Of a stretch of 64,000 nucleotides of DNA, positions 38,943-52,787 are shown piece by piece (position 1 is the first letter of the stretch; each line of letters starts with the position of its first letter). Source of the stretch: Tetranychus cinnabarinus (lineage: Eukaryota; Arthropoda; Arachnida; Trombidiformes; Tetranychidae); assembly GCA_022266195.1 (NCBI GenBank), contig WHVY01000003.1, positions 9,300,001 through 9,364,000 of the forward strand, written 5' to 3'. A program made the position numbers and the translations under genes. A model generated the notes under the pieces. That model worked only from the letters and a program-made list of their open reading frames with translations. It was not told the origin of the DNA and ran no database searches.

Positions 38943-41900
38943 TTAAATTCTTATTTTCTCATCGCCTGACTGTTTGCTCTTTTCACAGTCAACATTAATC
39001 ACTTTTCCTTCTGGTTTACCACCAAATATGGTTGGCATATTAAAATTTTCAAAATCTTGTTCTTTAGAGGTTCCAAAAATAGTAAAGAAAATAGCTCCAA
39101 TGATATAAAATAAACTGCAACTCCAAAAGACATAATTCCAGACTTCTGGATTTCCACCCTGTGAATAAAATAATATAGTAAAGTCCAAATTAGTGAGTTA
39201 ACATTGAGTATTGAAATAATCTCATTAGACTGTCCAGTTTAAAACTTACGCCTAGTTCCAAGACATAACCAACAAAATATGGAGCCAAAGGTCCAGGGAA
39301 ACTTGATAATCCAGCTGTAAAACCATAAATTGCTCCAGAGTTTATAGGAGAAATATCAACAACCATGGGATTATCTCCACCAGCACAGAATCCCCAAAGT
39401 GTCATTGAAACAACTAATGCTGTTATAATTCCCGCAGTGTTGTTGGTAATGAAAGGAATGATACTTGTCATAACTGCTGGTCCTATTAATGCAATTGCTT
39501 CAAATATTTTCCGTGAAGTTGTTCGTGAGATCAAATTTCTGCGTTCAATTGCATCCGAAATGAATCCAGTAACGAGAAGGGAAATGCTCATTGACATGTA
39601 ACGTAAAGCATTGATTGCACTGTTCTGTAGAGAGAATAAATTTAGAAGAAAAAAGTCAACATTAAAATTTAATCAATGAGTGAAATGTGTTCAGCCATCT
39701 ATTGGTTAATTGATGAATTTTTAATAAAAGGTTTACAATTATGAGAATAATTGTAAATTTAAAACCAACCTGTTTCAAGTTGAGACCCAATGCTTGAGCT
39801 AAATAAGTTGGAAGCTCAGTTTCCCAGGTAATGTAACCCCATTTACCAGCAAATTTAGCTATACCAACAGCCCAAACAGCGGGTGACAGTAAAATGGCTG
39901 TCCATGGTATTTTATGATTTCCATTAACTAAATTGACATTTTTATTCTCTTCGGCAAGACTTTCGGTGATTAACTTTCTTTCCGACTCGCTGATTGTTGG
40001 ATGAGAATCTGGATCATTACGAACAACATAAATCCAAATTAACAGAACAACTAAACCAGCGGAACCAAGGACATAAAATACTGATGGCCAGCCTCCAGCA
40101 AATGAACTTTCTGCCAAATATCCTGATATTAACATGGTAAACAGTGAGCCACAATTACCACCGACAACCAGCATGGCCAGAGCAAAGCTTCGTTCACGTT
40201 TAGGTATCCATTGGGAAAACAATGCGTATAAAGATGGTGTAAGGAAACCCTGAAAGTAATGAAAGAAAATTAAATTATTGGAAAACTATGATTAGAATTT
40301 CATTTTAAAATCACAATTGCTTTAGATTCATCTTTAAATGTGAAGTGCGATAAACTTTAAATGGGTTAAGGTACACAGCTGAAGGATATTAATTGTCGTA
40401 TCTAGACTTTTACCTTTATACCTAGACATAATCATATTAAAATATGAATAGACAATTAATAGATTAGATAATGTTGCAGCTCTTTCTGTACATCTTTCTT
40501 AAGAATTGAATTGCTACCAAATGGTACAATTTGTGCGTCTACGTAAAAAACGTAATCATGAATTAAGTTTCATAAATTATTGTTATACGATTGCTTGAAA
40601 ATTTCCTGAAAAGAAGGGTTGTAAATGAAATGTCATCAATGAAAGCACTTAAAAAGTTATTATTAAATCCAGAGTGATACACTCACACCTCCAAAATACA
40701 CACCTTTTACTAATCTTAAGATAGGGATTGAATTGATCAAGAAAGTTAGATGTTGATGGTAATTAACACGATTAATCAGTATCTGCTCTAACAATGACGG
40801 GTTAAGTGAAATATCAGGGCTTCAACATGATAATAAAATGATATTTCAATTGTGATATCTTTGAATATCTTAACATACTTATTCAAAGCTGATTCAAATT
40901 CATTTCCTGGTAGCAATTTATCATCTTTTTTATTTATTTGGTGAATGGATTTGACATTTCTCAAAAATATCAAAGAATCCAGAATTAGCTGAGGAAAGGG
41001 ACATATATTCACATGAAAGAGTCAATTAAACCTATTTGTAAATATTAGAGTCGATTCAAACATTCAGACATTTGTTTAGATTTAAATTAGAAATTAAATA
41101 AAAATTTGAATTTTGAAATTGTCTTGATTCAAACATAGGCTTATCAGTACAATGATCAAACAGTTGATTCAATTGTTTTGCTCAAAATAATACAAATAAC
41201 AATATGAATGGTGAAACAGATCATGATGGAAATATTGATTTATGATAAAGTTCAAATGATTGTTTGCATTTCAATATTGCTTATTAATGCTATTTGTTCA
41301 GATTGAACTTGTTATTTGTTAATGATATTTGATCAATTTTTTCATCTTTTCATCCATTATCATTACTATCATTGTAATTAGAAAGACATTTGATTGGAAT
41401 CAATTGATATAATGAAATATGTGAAAATTTTCACACTCGAAAAGGGTAAGAAAATTCAGTTCGATTATGATAAGCTTGCAAGGTTTAGATGAGACAAGCC
41501 ATTGACATTGGAAGTGTATTAATTAGTAATTAAAGGTAACATTATTAATACATTTTTCCCCATTTTATTCAGGTTAGCTTTGTGTACTGATAATGAACAA
41601 AAAGTTTGCTGACAAAAAGGAGTAAGTTATTTGTTCAGCTGATTTTAAGGTGACAATCAATATTCAGTCATTTGGATTAGTTTTAAGATTATGTTTGGTA
41701 AATTTGTAACATTTTGTTAGAGCAATTAACTTTGTGATAAAATTCAAGACCAATTTTTGCATAATATTACGATTATGCTGAAAGTTGAAATTGTTTTATG
41801 TTGATGAAGAAAAATCCACATAATTAGAGATTATGTCTTAAACGACGACAAGAATTAGTTAATTGCTCTGATGAAGAGATTAAAAGAAAGGAGTAAAGCA

Positions 41901-43000
41901 CAATTTAATCTATGAATGAATGGATGAAAATTGCAGAGAAAAATTGAATCAATAAAAAAATATGAACAAAATTTTCAAGATTTTTTATACATATTCATGT
42001 AACGATATTGGCGACATTAAATTGAGAACTGAATGTCTCAGCAATGACCTAATAAACTGTAAATCCAAATTTATGGTAATCTTGGTTATCATGATTCAGT
42101 GGATTGTCAGATAGATTTAATTATAGCTAACAGCTTTATTTACAACAAAAGATTTTTCCATCAACCATTGGATTGCCACTGGTAATTAGCTAATTGTGCA
42201 GTCTCACGGTGCAAACTAGTGATAAAACTTTTTCTCTACCTTTTGCAACTTTACTTACGTTACCTTGATCATGCTTGATGTTTGACTTCACAAGCCAATT
42301 GCTATAACCTAGTGTCATCAATTTACAGCGAGTGCAACACTTTCACAAAGCAAAAAACACTTGCACAGAGCATATGAGAATCTTTTATAGTCGAAAATAA
42401 TTCAAAATAAAATTCTGGTTGAACTCAGGAAGCATAAATGATGACAATAGTGCTTGTGATAGAAAACTAGAAAAAAATAAACAGAATTTTGTTTACCTGA
42501 ACAACTCCGAGCAGAGACCGGGCTACAGCCACCGTGGTTGGACTGTGATAAGCTGCCGATGGAATAAGTAATGTAAATAGACTCGAGAAAAATATGGACA
42601 GAGAAACTAAAAATCTTGGTCCAAGCCATGCACAAAATTGACCTCCGATCATGTGAGCAATAATGTATCCATAATAGAAGGCTCCAAGAATCAAACCTTG
42701 CGTTGTAGGTGACCAGTCAAATTTATTGTTTAATTCATCAGGTTGAACAACAGCTTTCTTTAACCCAAAAAGAGAGAAGATGACGTTAAATTAGAACATC
42801 AATTTTAAAACAATGGATGAAAATAAATAGAGGAAAGATTGGGAATGTTAAGGGTAACGGACTAGTTGACAAAATTTACTTACCGAGGTTAAATTATTGT
42901 TAACCATGGCCACAATGGCTATACTCATATTATCACGTAGAGCATATTCAAGACAGTTGGCCAAAGTTGCTGTAGCCAGAATAATATAACGAAGATACAT
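38943..43000 (-). CDS. SLC17-family major facilitator (sialin / vesicular anion transporter-like)
   Basis: Twelve-helix organic anion or phosphate cotransporter of lysosomal, vesicular or plasma membranes (family knowledge). Exons on the minus strand: 43000-42884, 42757-42497, 40249-39770, 39624-39250, 39158-38943, all phase 0, 482 residues. Family signatures: first helix ending ALRDNMSIAIVAMVNNN, FDWSPTTQGLILGAFYYGYI, GGQFCAWLGPRFL, ALFSQWIPKRERSFALAM, then GGNCGSLFTMLISGYLA and the late GAIYGFTAGLSSFPGPLAPYFVGY helices. The tail is short and Lys-rich. The substrate cannot be told from sequence; insects and mites have many paralogues. Its start codon faces the dynamin start 1.19 kb away. Confidence 0.9.
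40250..42496 (-). other. 2.25 kb SLC17 intron
   Basis: Separates VARSLLGVVQ from GFLTPSLYALF. AT-rich; the open frame at 40788-41012 is unsupported. No mobile element seen. Confidence 0.65.
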
Positions 43001-44188
43001 GTTGTCTTAATTGAGCTAATTACAAGACTAATCACATTGTGAGAGATTCATAGAGAAAATCATAAATTAAATCACAAACTTGTCGATTGCAAAAAAAGAG
43101 GGAGAAATGTAGAGACATCTAACGGTATAAATTCAAACCGTTTATTTCTAAACAATGAAACAATAAACAATTATGATTGATTTATTTTTTACAATTATCT
43201 TAGAGATTTATTATTTAATCTCGTAGATTAATGAGTTTAATCTTCTAACAAATACCAGGATACCCTTAAGTGACCCAAAGGAAGGAAATTAAAGTTTAAT
43301 CTGAGGTAAGCCGTTAACAGGTGATTATTACTTTAAATGTTAAATTTGAATAAGCCTACGATGTGGTTTCACAAGCTGACTTGGTGAATATTTTTTTGTG
43401 TGAAAAAGGTGTTCAACAGTTTATTGATCAAATATTGAGTGTAAGTTTATTGATTTCAAGTTAATTTGGTCATTGGTCAGTTTACATGTAAAAATCAATA
43501 ATGAGGATCCAGCAGATTTCAAATGCCTTTTCAACTTGAAAATATTGTAAACTATTTTTAGGACAACCTATTACATTTATAAAGTTCAATTCTCTGGATT
43601 ACATTGAATTGATTGAATATTAAGAATCTCAATGAGGAAAAATACTATTTACTATCATTGGAAAGTTTATTATTAGAAGATAATTAAATTGTTTGAAGTT
43701 GTAAATAAGGAGAGAAGGAATTGGAAAAACAAAAACAACAGTTGTAGTAACAATAGCAACAATAAGGAATTGACTTAAGTTTTGCTGTAGTTACTAAAGA
43801 TTTTATTTACATTTATCCTTCAATTGTTAAATAATATTCTGTTGGAGAATTCAATTGAATTAAATTAAAGTCTTTAATTGCATTAATTAACTTTAATTGA
43901 ATACATTTGTTGTGTTTATCATTTAGAATACCTGTTTCATTGCGCCATCTTGAGTAAAAAGTTGAAATAATATAACTTGACAAGACTGATTTCACTGAGT
44001 GTGACTCAACTGACTGGATTTTGCTTGTGAAAAGTAATCAGTTTGTCGCTGGTGTATTTGTTGTTGACGGTTAACCATTTTTCCAACAGTTAAATAATCA
44101 CAATCATTATTTCAATTTTTTGTTTCTCTCGGAGTAGAAGTAATCATTTTGCTTTCATTTTAATATAATTTAATTTTTACAACAAGGA
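43001..44188. promoter_or_regulatory. Divergent promoter region between SLC17 gene and dynamin
   Basis: The two start codons point away from each other across 1,188 bp. Promoters for both genes must lie here unless distant UTR exons exist. No core-promoter element can be called with confidence. Confidence 0.45.
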
Positions 44189-47100
44189 ATGGAGCAGCTC
44201 ATTCCGATAGTAAACAAGCTGCAAGATGCTTTTTCAACACTGGGTGTTAGTTATGCTTTTGATTTACCCCAAATTGCTGTGGTTGGTGGTCAATCAGCCG
44301 GTAAATCAAGTGTCCTGGAGGCTTGTGTTGGACGGTAAGATATAAACTCTTTATTCATACGGGGACATTAATTTTGGATAACAATGATTATGTCCCTTTC
44401 ATTGTTGTTTTTTTACTCCTTTGCTCTTCTCTTATTTTTACCTCTGTATCTACATCATAGATCTCTATATATGTGTGTATGTGTTTATACTGTTCTTATT
44501 ACATTATTACATATAAATGCTCCGCATGTATGGAGTAAGTTGAAAAGTAAAGAAAGAAAGAGAGAGAGAGAAGAAGGAGGAGGACACTGGCTTGTTTAGG
44601 AATTGGAATATTGATTTTTTTTTCTCTATTTTGCCCTTGCTTCTTCTTGATTTTCTTTGCTTCATTTTTTTACATCCAATATATAAGTTTCAAGAAAATG
44701 AAGAAGAAAAAGAAAAAGCATGAAGAGAGAAATGTAAATAACACTTGAAGCTTATTTTGCATCTTTTTATTTTCTTATTAACCCTGAACAACACCTCCGA
44801 TTATGTTACTTGATAACTTATGCATTTTATTTTGTTGATCTATTTTTAATTTTTAATCTTGGTCCTTCTTTGATGTCCCTTTTAGAGATTTTCTGCCCCG
44901 TGGGTCCGGTATTGTCACCCGGCGTCCCTTGATTCTTCAATTGATCCATTCGAACATGGAATATGGAGAGTTTCTTCATTGTCGAGGCAAAAAATTTACC
45001 GATTTTGATCAAATCAGAAAAGAGATTGAAGATGAAACAGACCGAGCAACTGGAACCAATAAAGGGATCTCACCAGTACCAATTAACCTTCGCGTATACT
45101 CTCCTCATGTTCTCAATTTAACCCTAATCGATTTACCTGGATTAACCAAAGTCCCGGTTGGTGATCAACCAGCGGACATTGAGACTCAAATTCGGGATAT
45201 GATTTTACAATTTATTAAGAAAGAAACATGTCTTATTTTGGCTGTAACCGCAGCCAATCAAGATCTTGCTACTTCCGATGCACTTAAATTGGCTAAAGAA
45301 GTTGATCCAGAAGGTTTACGAACAATTGGTGTAATCACTAAGCTCGATTTGATGGATGAAGGTACTGATGCTCGAGATATCTTGGAGAATCGTTTGCTTC
45401 CTTTACGTCGAGGATACATCGGTGTTGTTAATCGGAGTCAGAAAGATATTGATGGTAAAAAAGATATTCGAGCAGCCATGGAAGCGGAGAGAAATTTTTT
45501 CCGAACCCACCCAGCATACAGGTAATCAATATACTCTTTCCTTTTAAAGCTTTTTTATCCCAAGAGTGATTGTATTTGTATATTTCATTCTCATTATTTA
45601 TAGTTTTGATTATAATCTTGCTTGTTAATCAAAGTAACAGAATGAAATTCACAATCACACATTTAAAGTTAATTTCAAATGTAATATAAACTGAAATCGT
45701 TCCAATAATTAGAAATACACCTAATGATTAGTAAACAATGAATAAAAAAGCAGAAAACGCATGACACATAGATGGCTTAGTGTGGCATGAAGAGGTAAAA
45801 AGTAGAAAGGAAAGAGTGAAGATAACGATGATAAAATGATAATAGACTGATGTGCAAATATCAGAAACACAGGCACATACTTATCTAATTATATTTCAAT
45901 CTAATAGCGAGATTCATATTGCACACCTTCCTTCATCTGTTTCACTTTTTACTTTTTAGCATCATTTGAAAATCAGAATCATTGTTGGGCATCTGCCTTT
46001 ATCAAGGTCAAAATAGACACCAGAATCATGATCCTATTTTTTTTCATTATCATGAACATTTGGCTTACATCAACCACCATCTATTTATCTCACTCAATCA
46101 CTTAAACTTTCATTGACACCTTTATCGTCACATAATCACTTTCAAATTTTATTCATTTCCTATTTTCTAACCTTTTTATTTTTCTTTTTCGTTTCCCATT
46201 CATTATGTAAAAATATAGAGATATGGTTGACCGTTTGGGAACTCAGTATTTACAAAAAGTTTTGAATCAACAATTGACTAATCACATTCGAGACACACTT
46301 CCATCGCTTAGGGATAAACTACAGAAGCAATTTTTCCAGCTTGAAAAAGAAGTCGAAGAGTACAAAAATTTTAGGCCCGATGATCCTACCCGTAAAACAA
46401 AAGCCATGCTACAAATGATTCAACAGTTACAGAATGACTTTGAACGTAACATTGAAGGTAGCGGATCAGCTGCCATTAATACTTCAGAACTTTCCGGTGG
46501 TGCAAGGATAAATCGACTTTTCCACGAACGATTCCCTTTTGAGATCGTTAAAATGGAATTTGACGAGAAAGAATTGAGACGCGAAATTGCCTATGCTATT
46601 CGAAACATCCATGGTATTCGAGTAGGTCTTTTTACACCAGATATGGCTTTCGAGGCAATTGTCAAAAAGCAAATTGAAAGGTTGAAAGAACCTTCACTCA
46701 AATGCGTTGATTTAGTTATCATGGAGCTTGGTAATGTTGTACGTAGGGTTACTGAACGAATGAAGAAATATCCAAGACTCAGGTTTGATATAACTCTTTA
46801 TTTTGTTTTGAAAAAAAATCAATTTACACTTTTGTAATACAATTCCTTAAGATATCATTTATTAATATTAACTATCAATTGTTTCCTATTCAATATGTAG
46901 AGAGGAAACCGAACGAATAATTACTACTCATGTAAGGGAACGTGAACAAAAGACCAAGGAGCAATTGTTGTTATTGGTAGATGTCGAGTTGGCTTATATG
47001 AATACCAATCATGAAGACTTCATTGGCTTCACCAAGTAAATAACCTTGACTTGTCCAATTTTCACTCCCACAAAAGGTTTATCATCAGTTTGTGTTTTTA

Positions 47101-50100
47101 TCATCACCATGAGAACATAAAACAAAATTTATTGTTTTATAAATATCGCCTATTTCAGTAGACCAAAAATCATTCATTATCCATCATTTGACATTTCACC
47201 GCTTTTTTACCTCAACATGATACTTCTACATTTTTGTTGGTACAAATTGACAAAAATTAGCTTTCTTTAGCAATTAAATAATGAAACCAGCATCAATGAT
47301 AAAAATACCTACCTGATGGCAAATTTTTCACAGTTTCATGTTATTTACCATGAAACAGTTTAGTTTTAATATGAAAAATTTCAACCTTTAACAATATCTT
47401 TTTATCTTTTTTCAGTGCACAACAAACTGCTGACACTTCTAATCCAAAGAGAAAACTTGGGAATCAAGTAAGAGAAATAAATAAAAATATTGTAGGTTCT
47501 GTTGGGTTATGATTGCTCACACACTCAAAACCCACTTTTAAATTTCGCTTGTACTTGTCCTTTGTCATAATCGACTAATCAATGCTGCTGAAAATCTTGT
47601 TAAATAATCAAACCTTGTCTCAATTAACATTAGCATTAACCAGATAACTCATATGTTCACCCTCATTCGTATATTTATGTTGCTATATCATAGATACATA
47701 AATTCATCATCGCACCAATCAATTAATCATCAATCCTTAACTCCCTCTCTTCATCAGATAACAGGGTTACTGCGTCAGTCGAAACATCTCTTAGCTGCCA
47801 ATCCAAATCAGCTTTTGATCTTAATCCGTTAAAATTTCGTACTTTTGATCATTTTGATCATTTTATCAGAGTATTACATTTCGCACTTTCTGTATTTCAT
47901 CTTGAAAAATATTTGTTTTTTTCTCATCTTTATCTTTTTCTCTCTTCTTTTTCGATTTTTCTTGCGCTTCAATAATGTCCTTTTCATTGAAAATCTTCGT
48001 TACTTTCGTAACAAATAACGAAGTCCGGGGTAAGCTTTAATATCAAAGAATTGAATCGATTCTTTTGGTTTTCTTTCTACCATTCCGATGTTTGCTTTCT
48101 TTACTTTTAATTTTCTGATGTAAATCCATTTGTTTCCTTTTATTTTCTCCATTTATGTTTACTTTCTGTATAAATTTTGTTAATTTGCTTTTGTGTTGTC
48201 TTGTTATTACTGTTTACTGTTAATTGCCATTACATTTAATTTCTAACCAAAACATATCTTCTTTTTCTGCTGCTTCTTCTTCGACTATTCAATTCTAATT
48301 CAGGTTATCCGCAAAGGTTACATGTGTATACACAATCTTGGCATAATGAAAGGAGGTTCAAGAGATTATTGGTTTGTTTTAACAAGTGACAGCCTATCCT
48401 GGTTTAAAGATGAGGAAGAAAAGGACAAAAAGTATATGTTACCTTTGGATGGTCTCAAACTTCGAGATATTGAAAGCGGTTTCATGTCTCGAAGACATAC
48501 CTTCGCTCTTTTCAATCCTGATGGAAGGTAATCAGATTTAACTTCCGTTTATTCAACTTTCTTTCATTGTTTCACTTTTTGTTACTTTTTCATTCTCATA
48601 AATAATCTCATAAAGTGCTCTTTTTCTTGATCTTTTGTTTCGATAGAGAGTCAAAAAAGTCTGAGGTGTGCATAGTTGATGCATAGTGAAAAAAGTATTG
48701 TTCAACTTGTTCCTTTCAATTTTTAGCACTTCCCTTTCTCCGGCTTTAAATACTCCAATTTTTTCCCCTATACAAATTTGTGATACGATCCGTTGATTTG
48801 AATGACAAACTAACTTTTTCCTGTTTGAACTAATTGATTTCCGCAATTAACAGCCTTCTAGATCCTTTCAGTTTTAACTTGTTTATTCCTTTAAATTTGA
48901 TATAATTTACCATTTACTTAAATTTCTTTCTCTATCTTCTCTGTCAACTCTTACAGAAATGTCTACAAAGACTTCAAATATCTTGAATTATCCTGTGAAT
49001 CACAGGAGGATGTTGAATCATGGAAAGCCTCTTTCCTCCGAGCTGGTGTATATCCCGAGAAAAGTTCAGCTGAAAGCACGAATGGTGAGGAGACTGTTTC
49101 CGAAGCAGAAGCCTCCCTTGATCCACAATTGGAACGTCAAGTTGAGACAATCCGTAATCTGGTTGATTCATATATGAAAATTGTTACAAAAACATTCCGC
49201 GATCTAGTACCTAAAATTATCATGCACCTAATGATTAACAATGCCAAAGATTTCATCTACTCGGAGCTACTGGCAAACCTTTATGCCGCTGGAGATCAGT
49301 CAACCATGATGGAGGAAAGTCCCGAAGAGGAGAAACGGCGAAATGAGTTGCTTAAAATGTACCATGGCTGTAAGGAAGCTCTTAAAACTATTGGTGATGT
49401 CTCAATGGCAACCACTTACTCACCACCTCCACCACCAGTTAAAGATGACTGGCTACGGGCATCTCAACCTTCACCCACACCACCCTCTCCCGGCGGTGCT
49501 CCAAGAAACTCTTTTGTTGGCAATAAACCACCCTCAGTTCATCCACCTCCTGGGTCAACTATAACAAGACCACCGCCTGCTCCTCCCGGACGACCAGCAC
49601 CAACCATACCTGGACGAGGTGCTCCAAGTGCACGAGGTGGGGTACTTCCACCCCCGCTCATACCATCGTAAGTGTATTTACATTTTCTTATTCCCTCACC
49701 TTTCCTTTCCTTTCCTTTAACCCTTCCTGATGTTCATCATTTCTGTTCATTTCTATAATAAATAGTAATCCGCCCTTTCCACTTTAATCACTAACTTTTT
49801 CTTTCTCTCCTTCCCCCTTCTTCCATCATTTATTGATAATTACTTTTAATTTTTTCACTTCACTAAATTGAATTGCTTGAACCTCTTTAACTGAATGACA
49901 TTCAACCCAACCTCATTGAGTCAATGACAGAATACACCAAAAAATATGAGCATGCCAAGTTACTATTTTTTTTACCTTCTCTCTGAATGAACTTCATTAG
50001 CAAAATCATCAACAACTTATTTCATCTTAATCATAATATTTGTCTCATCTTCCGTCATCTTCTTTAATCTTCCTTTCACACATTCTCTCTTTTTCTCTAT

Positions 50101-50713
50101 TTCACGCTTACCCATCTTCACTTCTCATTAATGCACCTCTACGATTATAATTACTACTACTACTACTACCATTACCACTACTACTCTGATTCGACTCTAT
50201 TAACAATGTGTTGAAAAATAATTTGTTGATGATTAGTCGACAAGGTGGTCCTGCTGTACCAGCCAGGGTCCAACAGGCCGTTGGTCAGGCTGTAACCGAT
50301 ACTTTGCTCGATGCTTTCGGAATGCCTGTTCACAAGTGATCATCATTTCATGTTTGTTGTTAATCAAGAGAAAAATAAAGAAATTTATCCAGATATTTAG
50401 AAGACTAAAATTCAAGATTGTGTAGTTTTGATCTTCTTCTTCTTCTTCTTCTTCTTCATATTCTTCTTCGTCCTTCTTTTCCTCTTCTCCCTTTTCTTGC
50501 TTTCATCATCTTTTAATCATCTTTCTCTATCCTTTAATTTATAATTTATCATTTATATTTTTCATTATTTATAATTTACAATTTGATCTACAACTTAATT
50601 TTCAATTTTTATTTTGTTTCCTATTTAGACGACCCGTACCAACAATACCTCCTCGAATTCCAGATAGACCTATTATTCAATCACAAGTTGTATCACAATT
50701 AAAGAGAAATTAA
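44189..50713 (+). CDS. shi: Dynamin (shibire orthologue), with alternative C-terminal exons
   Basis: GTPase that severs clathrin-coated vesicle necks in endocytosis. Shared exons: 44189-44334, 44886-45521, 46219-46782, 46901-47035, 47416-47467, 48304-48527, 48957-49667. Then either 50237-50339 with its own stop (856 residues), or 50629-50713 (850 residues), or both if a donor at 50336 is used (883 residues); all are in phase. Domains: GTPase with GGQSAGKSS P-loop, LIDLPG, TKLDLMDEGTDA; stalk (FRPDDPTRKTKA, LSGGARINRLFHERFPFE); PH domain IRKGYMCIHNLG...YWFVLTSDSLSWFKDEEEKDKKYML; GED DPQLERQVETIRNLVDSYM; and a proline-rich tail with PxxP repeats for SH3 partners. Length and order are standard. 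A polyA signal AATAAA lies at 50723. Confidence 0.97.
44335..44885 (+). other. Dynamin intron 1
   Basis: Lies between GTPase exons (…ACVGR / DFLPRGSGIVTRRP). It includes a GA-rich purine tract at about 44550-44582. Confidence 0.75.
45522..46218 (+). other. Dynamin intron 2
   Basis: Between GTPase (FRTHPAYR) and stalk (DMVDRLGTQYLQ) exons. No other feature seen. Confidence 0.75.
47468..48303 (+). other. Dynamin intron 5
   Basis: Precedes the PH-domain exon; T/C-rich before the acceptor at 48303. In other animals this linker is a site of alternative splicing, but no extra coding exon is visible here. Confidence 0.65.
48528..48956 (+). other. Dynamin intron 6
   Basis: Splits the PH domain between FALFNPDGR and NVYKDFKYLEL. 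No other feature seen. Confidence 0.75.
49668..50236 (+). other. Dynamin intron before the alternative 3' exons
   Basis: T/C-rich intron with a TAC/ACT trinucleotide stretch at about 50150-50185. The acceptor GATGATTAG before 50237 has a poor pyrimidine tract, consistent with optional inclusion of the next exon. Confidence 0.6.
50429..50471 (+). repeat. TTC microsatellite in the last dynamin intron
   Basis: Nine-fold TTC-type run followed by interrupted repeats, just downstream of the short alternative exon. It adds to the pyrimidine content ahead of the 50629 exon. Confidence 0.9.
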
Positions 50714-51507
50714 TGTATGAACAATAAAATGATTTGTTGAGGAATGGGTTGATTCAATTTATGGACAAATTATTTTCAATTGTTGTTCAGTTGTTGTTTA
50801 AATTCCATTTTTTAATAAACTAACAATTATCTGTTAAATAAAGTTAGTCAAAGTAAATTAAAACAGCTGTTAACAAAGTTTCCATTGATTAATTCATTAA
50901 TTGTTGCCATTATAATCTTTATTTTAAGCTTAACAATTGCAATGCAAACGTTTAACTGTAAAAATAATGATTTCTTTCGTGCAGATAGCCTTGTTGCTAT
51001 TCTTACAGCTTTTCAATGGTTAATGTCACACCTTGTTTACATCATGAATTTAGCAATTTATTTTCATATTGTATTTTATTAACCATTTAGTCTTTATCTT
51101 CATGGATCATACTCAGACTTTAATTTTGTCAATTCCAAAGTTGGTAATCAAGTCTATCTAAAGCCTACTAAGGATAAAAAGGTAATGTCTTATTCATTCT
51201 TCTTTGTTTACATTTTCTTGTGTCTCTTCAATTGTTTCTTTATTGTTTAGTCTGTTCAATTTTGAGCCTATTTTTGGTTTCATCTTGTGTCTGCTATCAG
51301 AATAATTTAATTATAACAAACGTGTCTAATCATTATATGATTTGTATCATTGATTATTATTTCACATAAAGCTCTATACATAATTTTTTTGATTAATCAA
51401 CCATCAATGATTAAGTAACCGTTCTTTTTCTCATCTAATTATTGTATGCTTTTATTCATTTTATCATTAGAGTGTTCGGTGTACTTGTCTGATCTTCAAA
51501 TTTCAAA
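50714..51507. other. Dynamin-IST1 intergenic region
   Basis: Contains the dynamin polyA signal. A possible IST1 5' UTR exon ends at AAAAAG/GTAATG near 51181, with an acceptor TTTATCATTAG at about 51471. The hydrophobic 65-codon frame at 50885-51082 is probably chance. Confidence 0.45.
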
Positions 51508-52787
51508 ATGCCTGCAACGAACTATAACAAATTAAAAACCAATCTAAGGCTAGCCATTCAGAGGCTGAAAATGATGGAGAAGAAGAAAACGGAAAATGCG
51601 CAAAAATGCAGACGGGAAATTGCTGCTTATATTGCGTCAAATAAAGTTGAAAGAGCCAAGATTCGTGTTGAAGCCATCATAAGAGAGGACTATTTAGTAG
51701 AGGCTTTGGAAATTGTCGAGATGTACTGTGATTTACTATTAACTCGTTTTGGGTTAATCGAACAAATGAAAACCTTGGATGATGGACTTGCTGAGGCTAT
51801 CAGTTCAATAATTTGGGTTGCTCCTAGAATTGCTGATATATCGGAGCTTAAAATTATTGTTGATCTATTAACTCAAAAGTACGGTAAGCAGTATGTGATG
51901 GCAGTAAGGGAGGGAGCTATCAAAACAGTTAATGAAAATTTAAAGAAAAAAATGAACATTGAAGAGTTACCTAAAATTATGGTTGAACGTTACATGATAG
52001 GTAAGAGTATTCTCGACCTTCACTCTCTTTATACTGTTTTTAACATTTTTAACTCTTACCTTTTTAGAGATTGCAAAGGATCAGAATGTGAATTATGTCC
52101 CGGACCCAGAAGTTATGAAGACCGATGAAATTTATTTAGCTGAAGAAGCGATTGCTAATAAAAGGCCTGGCTTTTTAATTGATTTTGATCCTAATCTTGG
52201 TCCACCACCTCTTCCTTTGGCTAACCCTAGTGTACCTTACACTGGACCACCAATAGGTATAATTTAAGATTAATCTAAATAAAGAACGTTATTAATCGTG
52301 GTAATTCTTCACAGGTTTCAATTATAATTATAATCCTAACCCTTCTGGACCTCCAGTTTCTGATATGCCACCAGAAAAGTTCCCTGACTATGGTTACGGT
52401 AAAGGAGCTGTCGGAGGAAACACTGCACCTTATTTTCCACCACCAGATCCTGCCAAGTCTCCTTATGCTCCTCCACATAACTTCCCTGAAAATATGCCTC
52501 CTCATGAAGTTCCAAATTATGACCCTCCAAATTATCATAGCATGTTTCCTGATAACAAAACATTAAATAATCAACCCGCGGCCAATAAATCAATTCCTCC
52601 TGCTCCTGCTCCACGTAAATCGAAAATGCCTACGGACGTTGATGACTTTGAATTGCCTGATCTGCCTGATATACCTGATTCACTACCTGATCTTGATGGA
52701 GATGACAAAAACGATCCACCTAATGACGATAACATCGATTTTGATGATCTTGCGGCAAGATTTGAAGCTCTCAAGAAGAAAAAATGA
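51508..52787 (+). CDS. Ist1: IST1 homologue, ESCRT-III-associated protein
   Basis: ESCRT-III-like regulator of VPS4 in endosomal sorting and cytokinesis. Exons 51508-52000, 52068-52256 and 52315-52787 give 384 residues. The N-terminal helical IST1 domain (residues 5-175) is clear: KTNLRLAIQRLKMMEKKKTENAQKCRREIA, ERAKIRVEAIIREDYLVEALEIVEMYCDLLLTRFG in pieces, and MVERYMIEIAKDQNVNYVPD. The middle is Pro/Asn/Tyr-rich. The C-terminus carries a PDVDDFELPDLPDIPDSLP-like segment and ends DIDFDDLAARFEALKKKK in pieces, which is the MIT-interacting motif for VPS4/LIP5. Length and architecture match the family. A polyA signal AATAAA lies at 52878. Confidence 0.96.

Noticed and set aside
50885..51082. 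65-codon hydrophobic ORF between dynamin and IST1
   Set aside because: Ile/Leu/Phe-rich as expected for AT-rich DNA, no splice partners, no signal cleavage or family resemblance.
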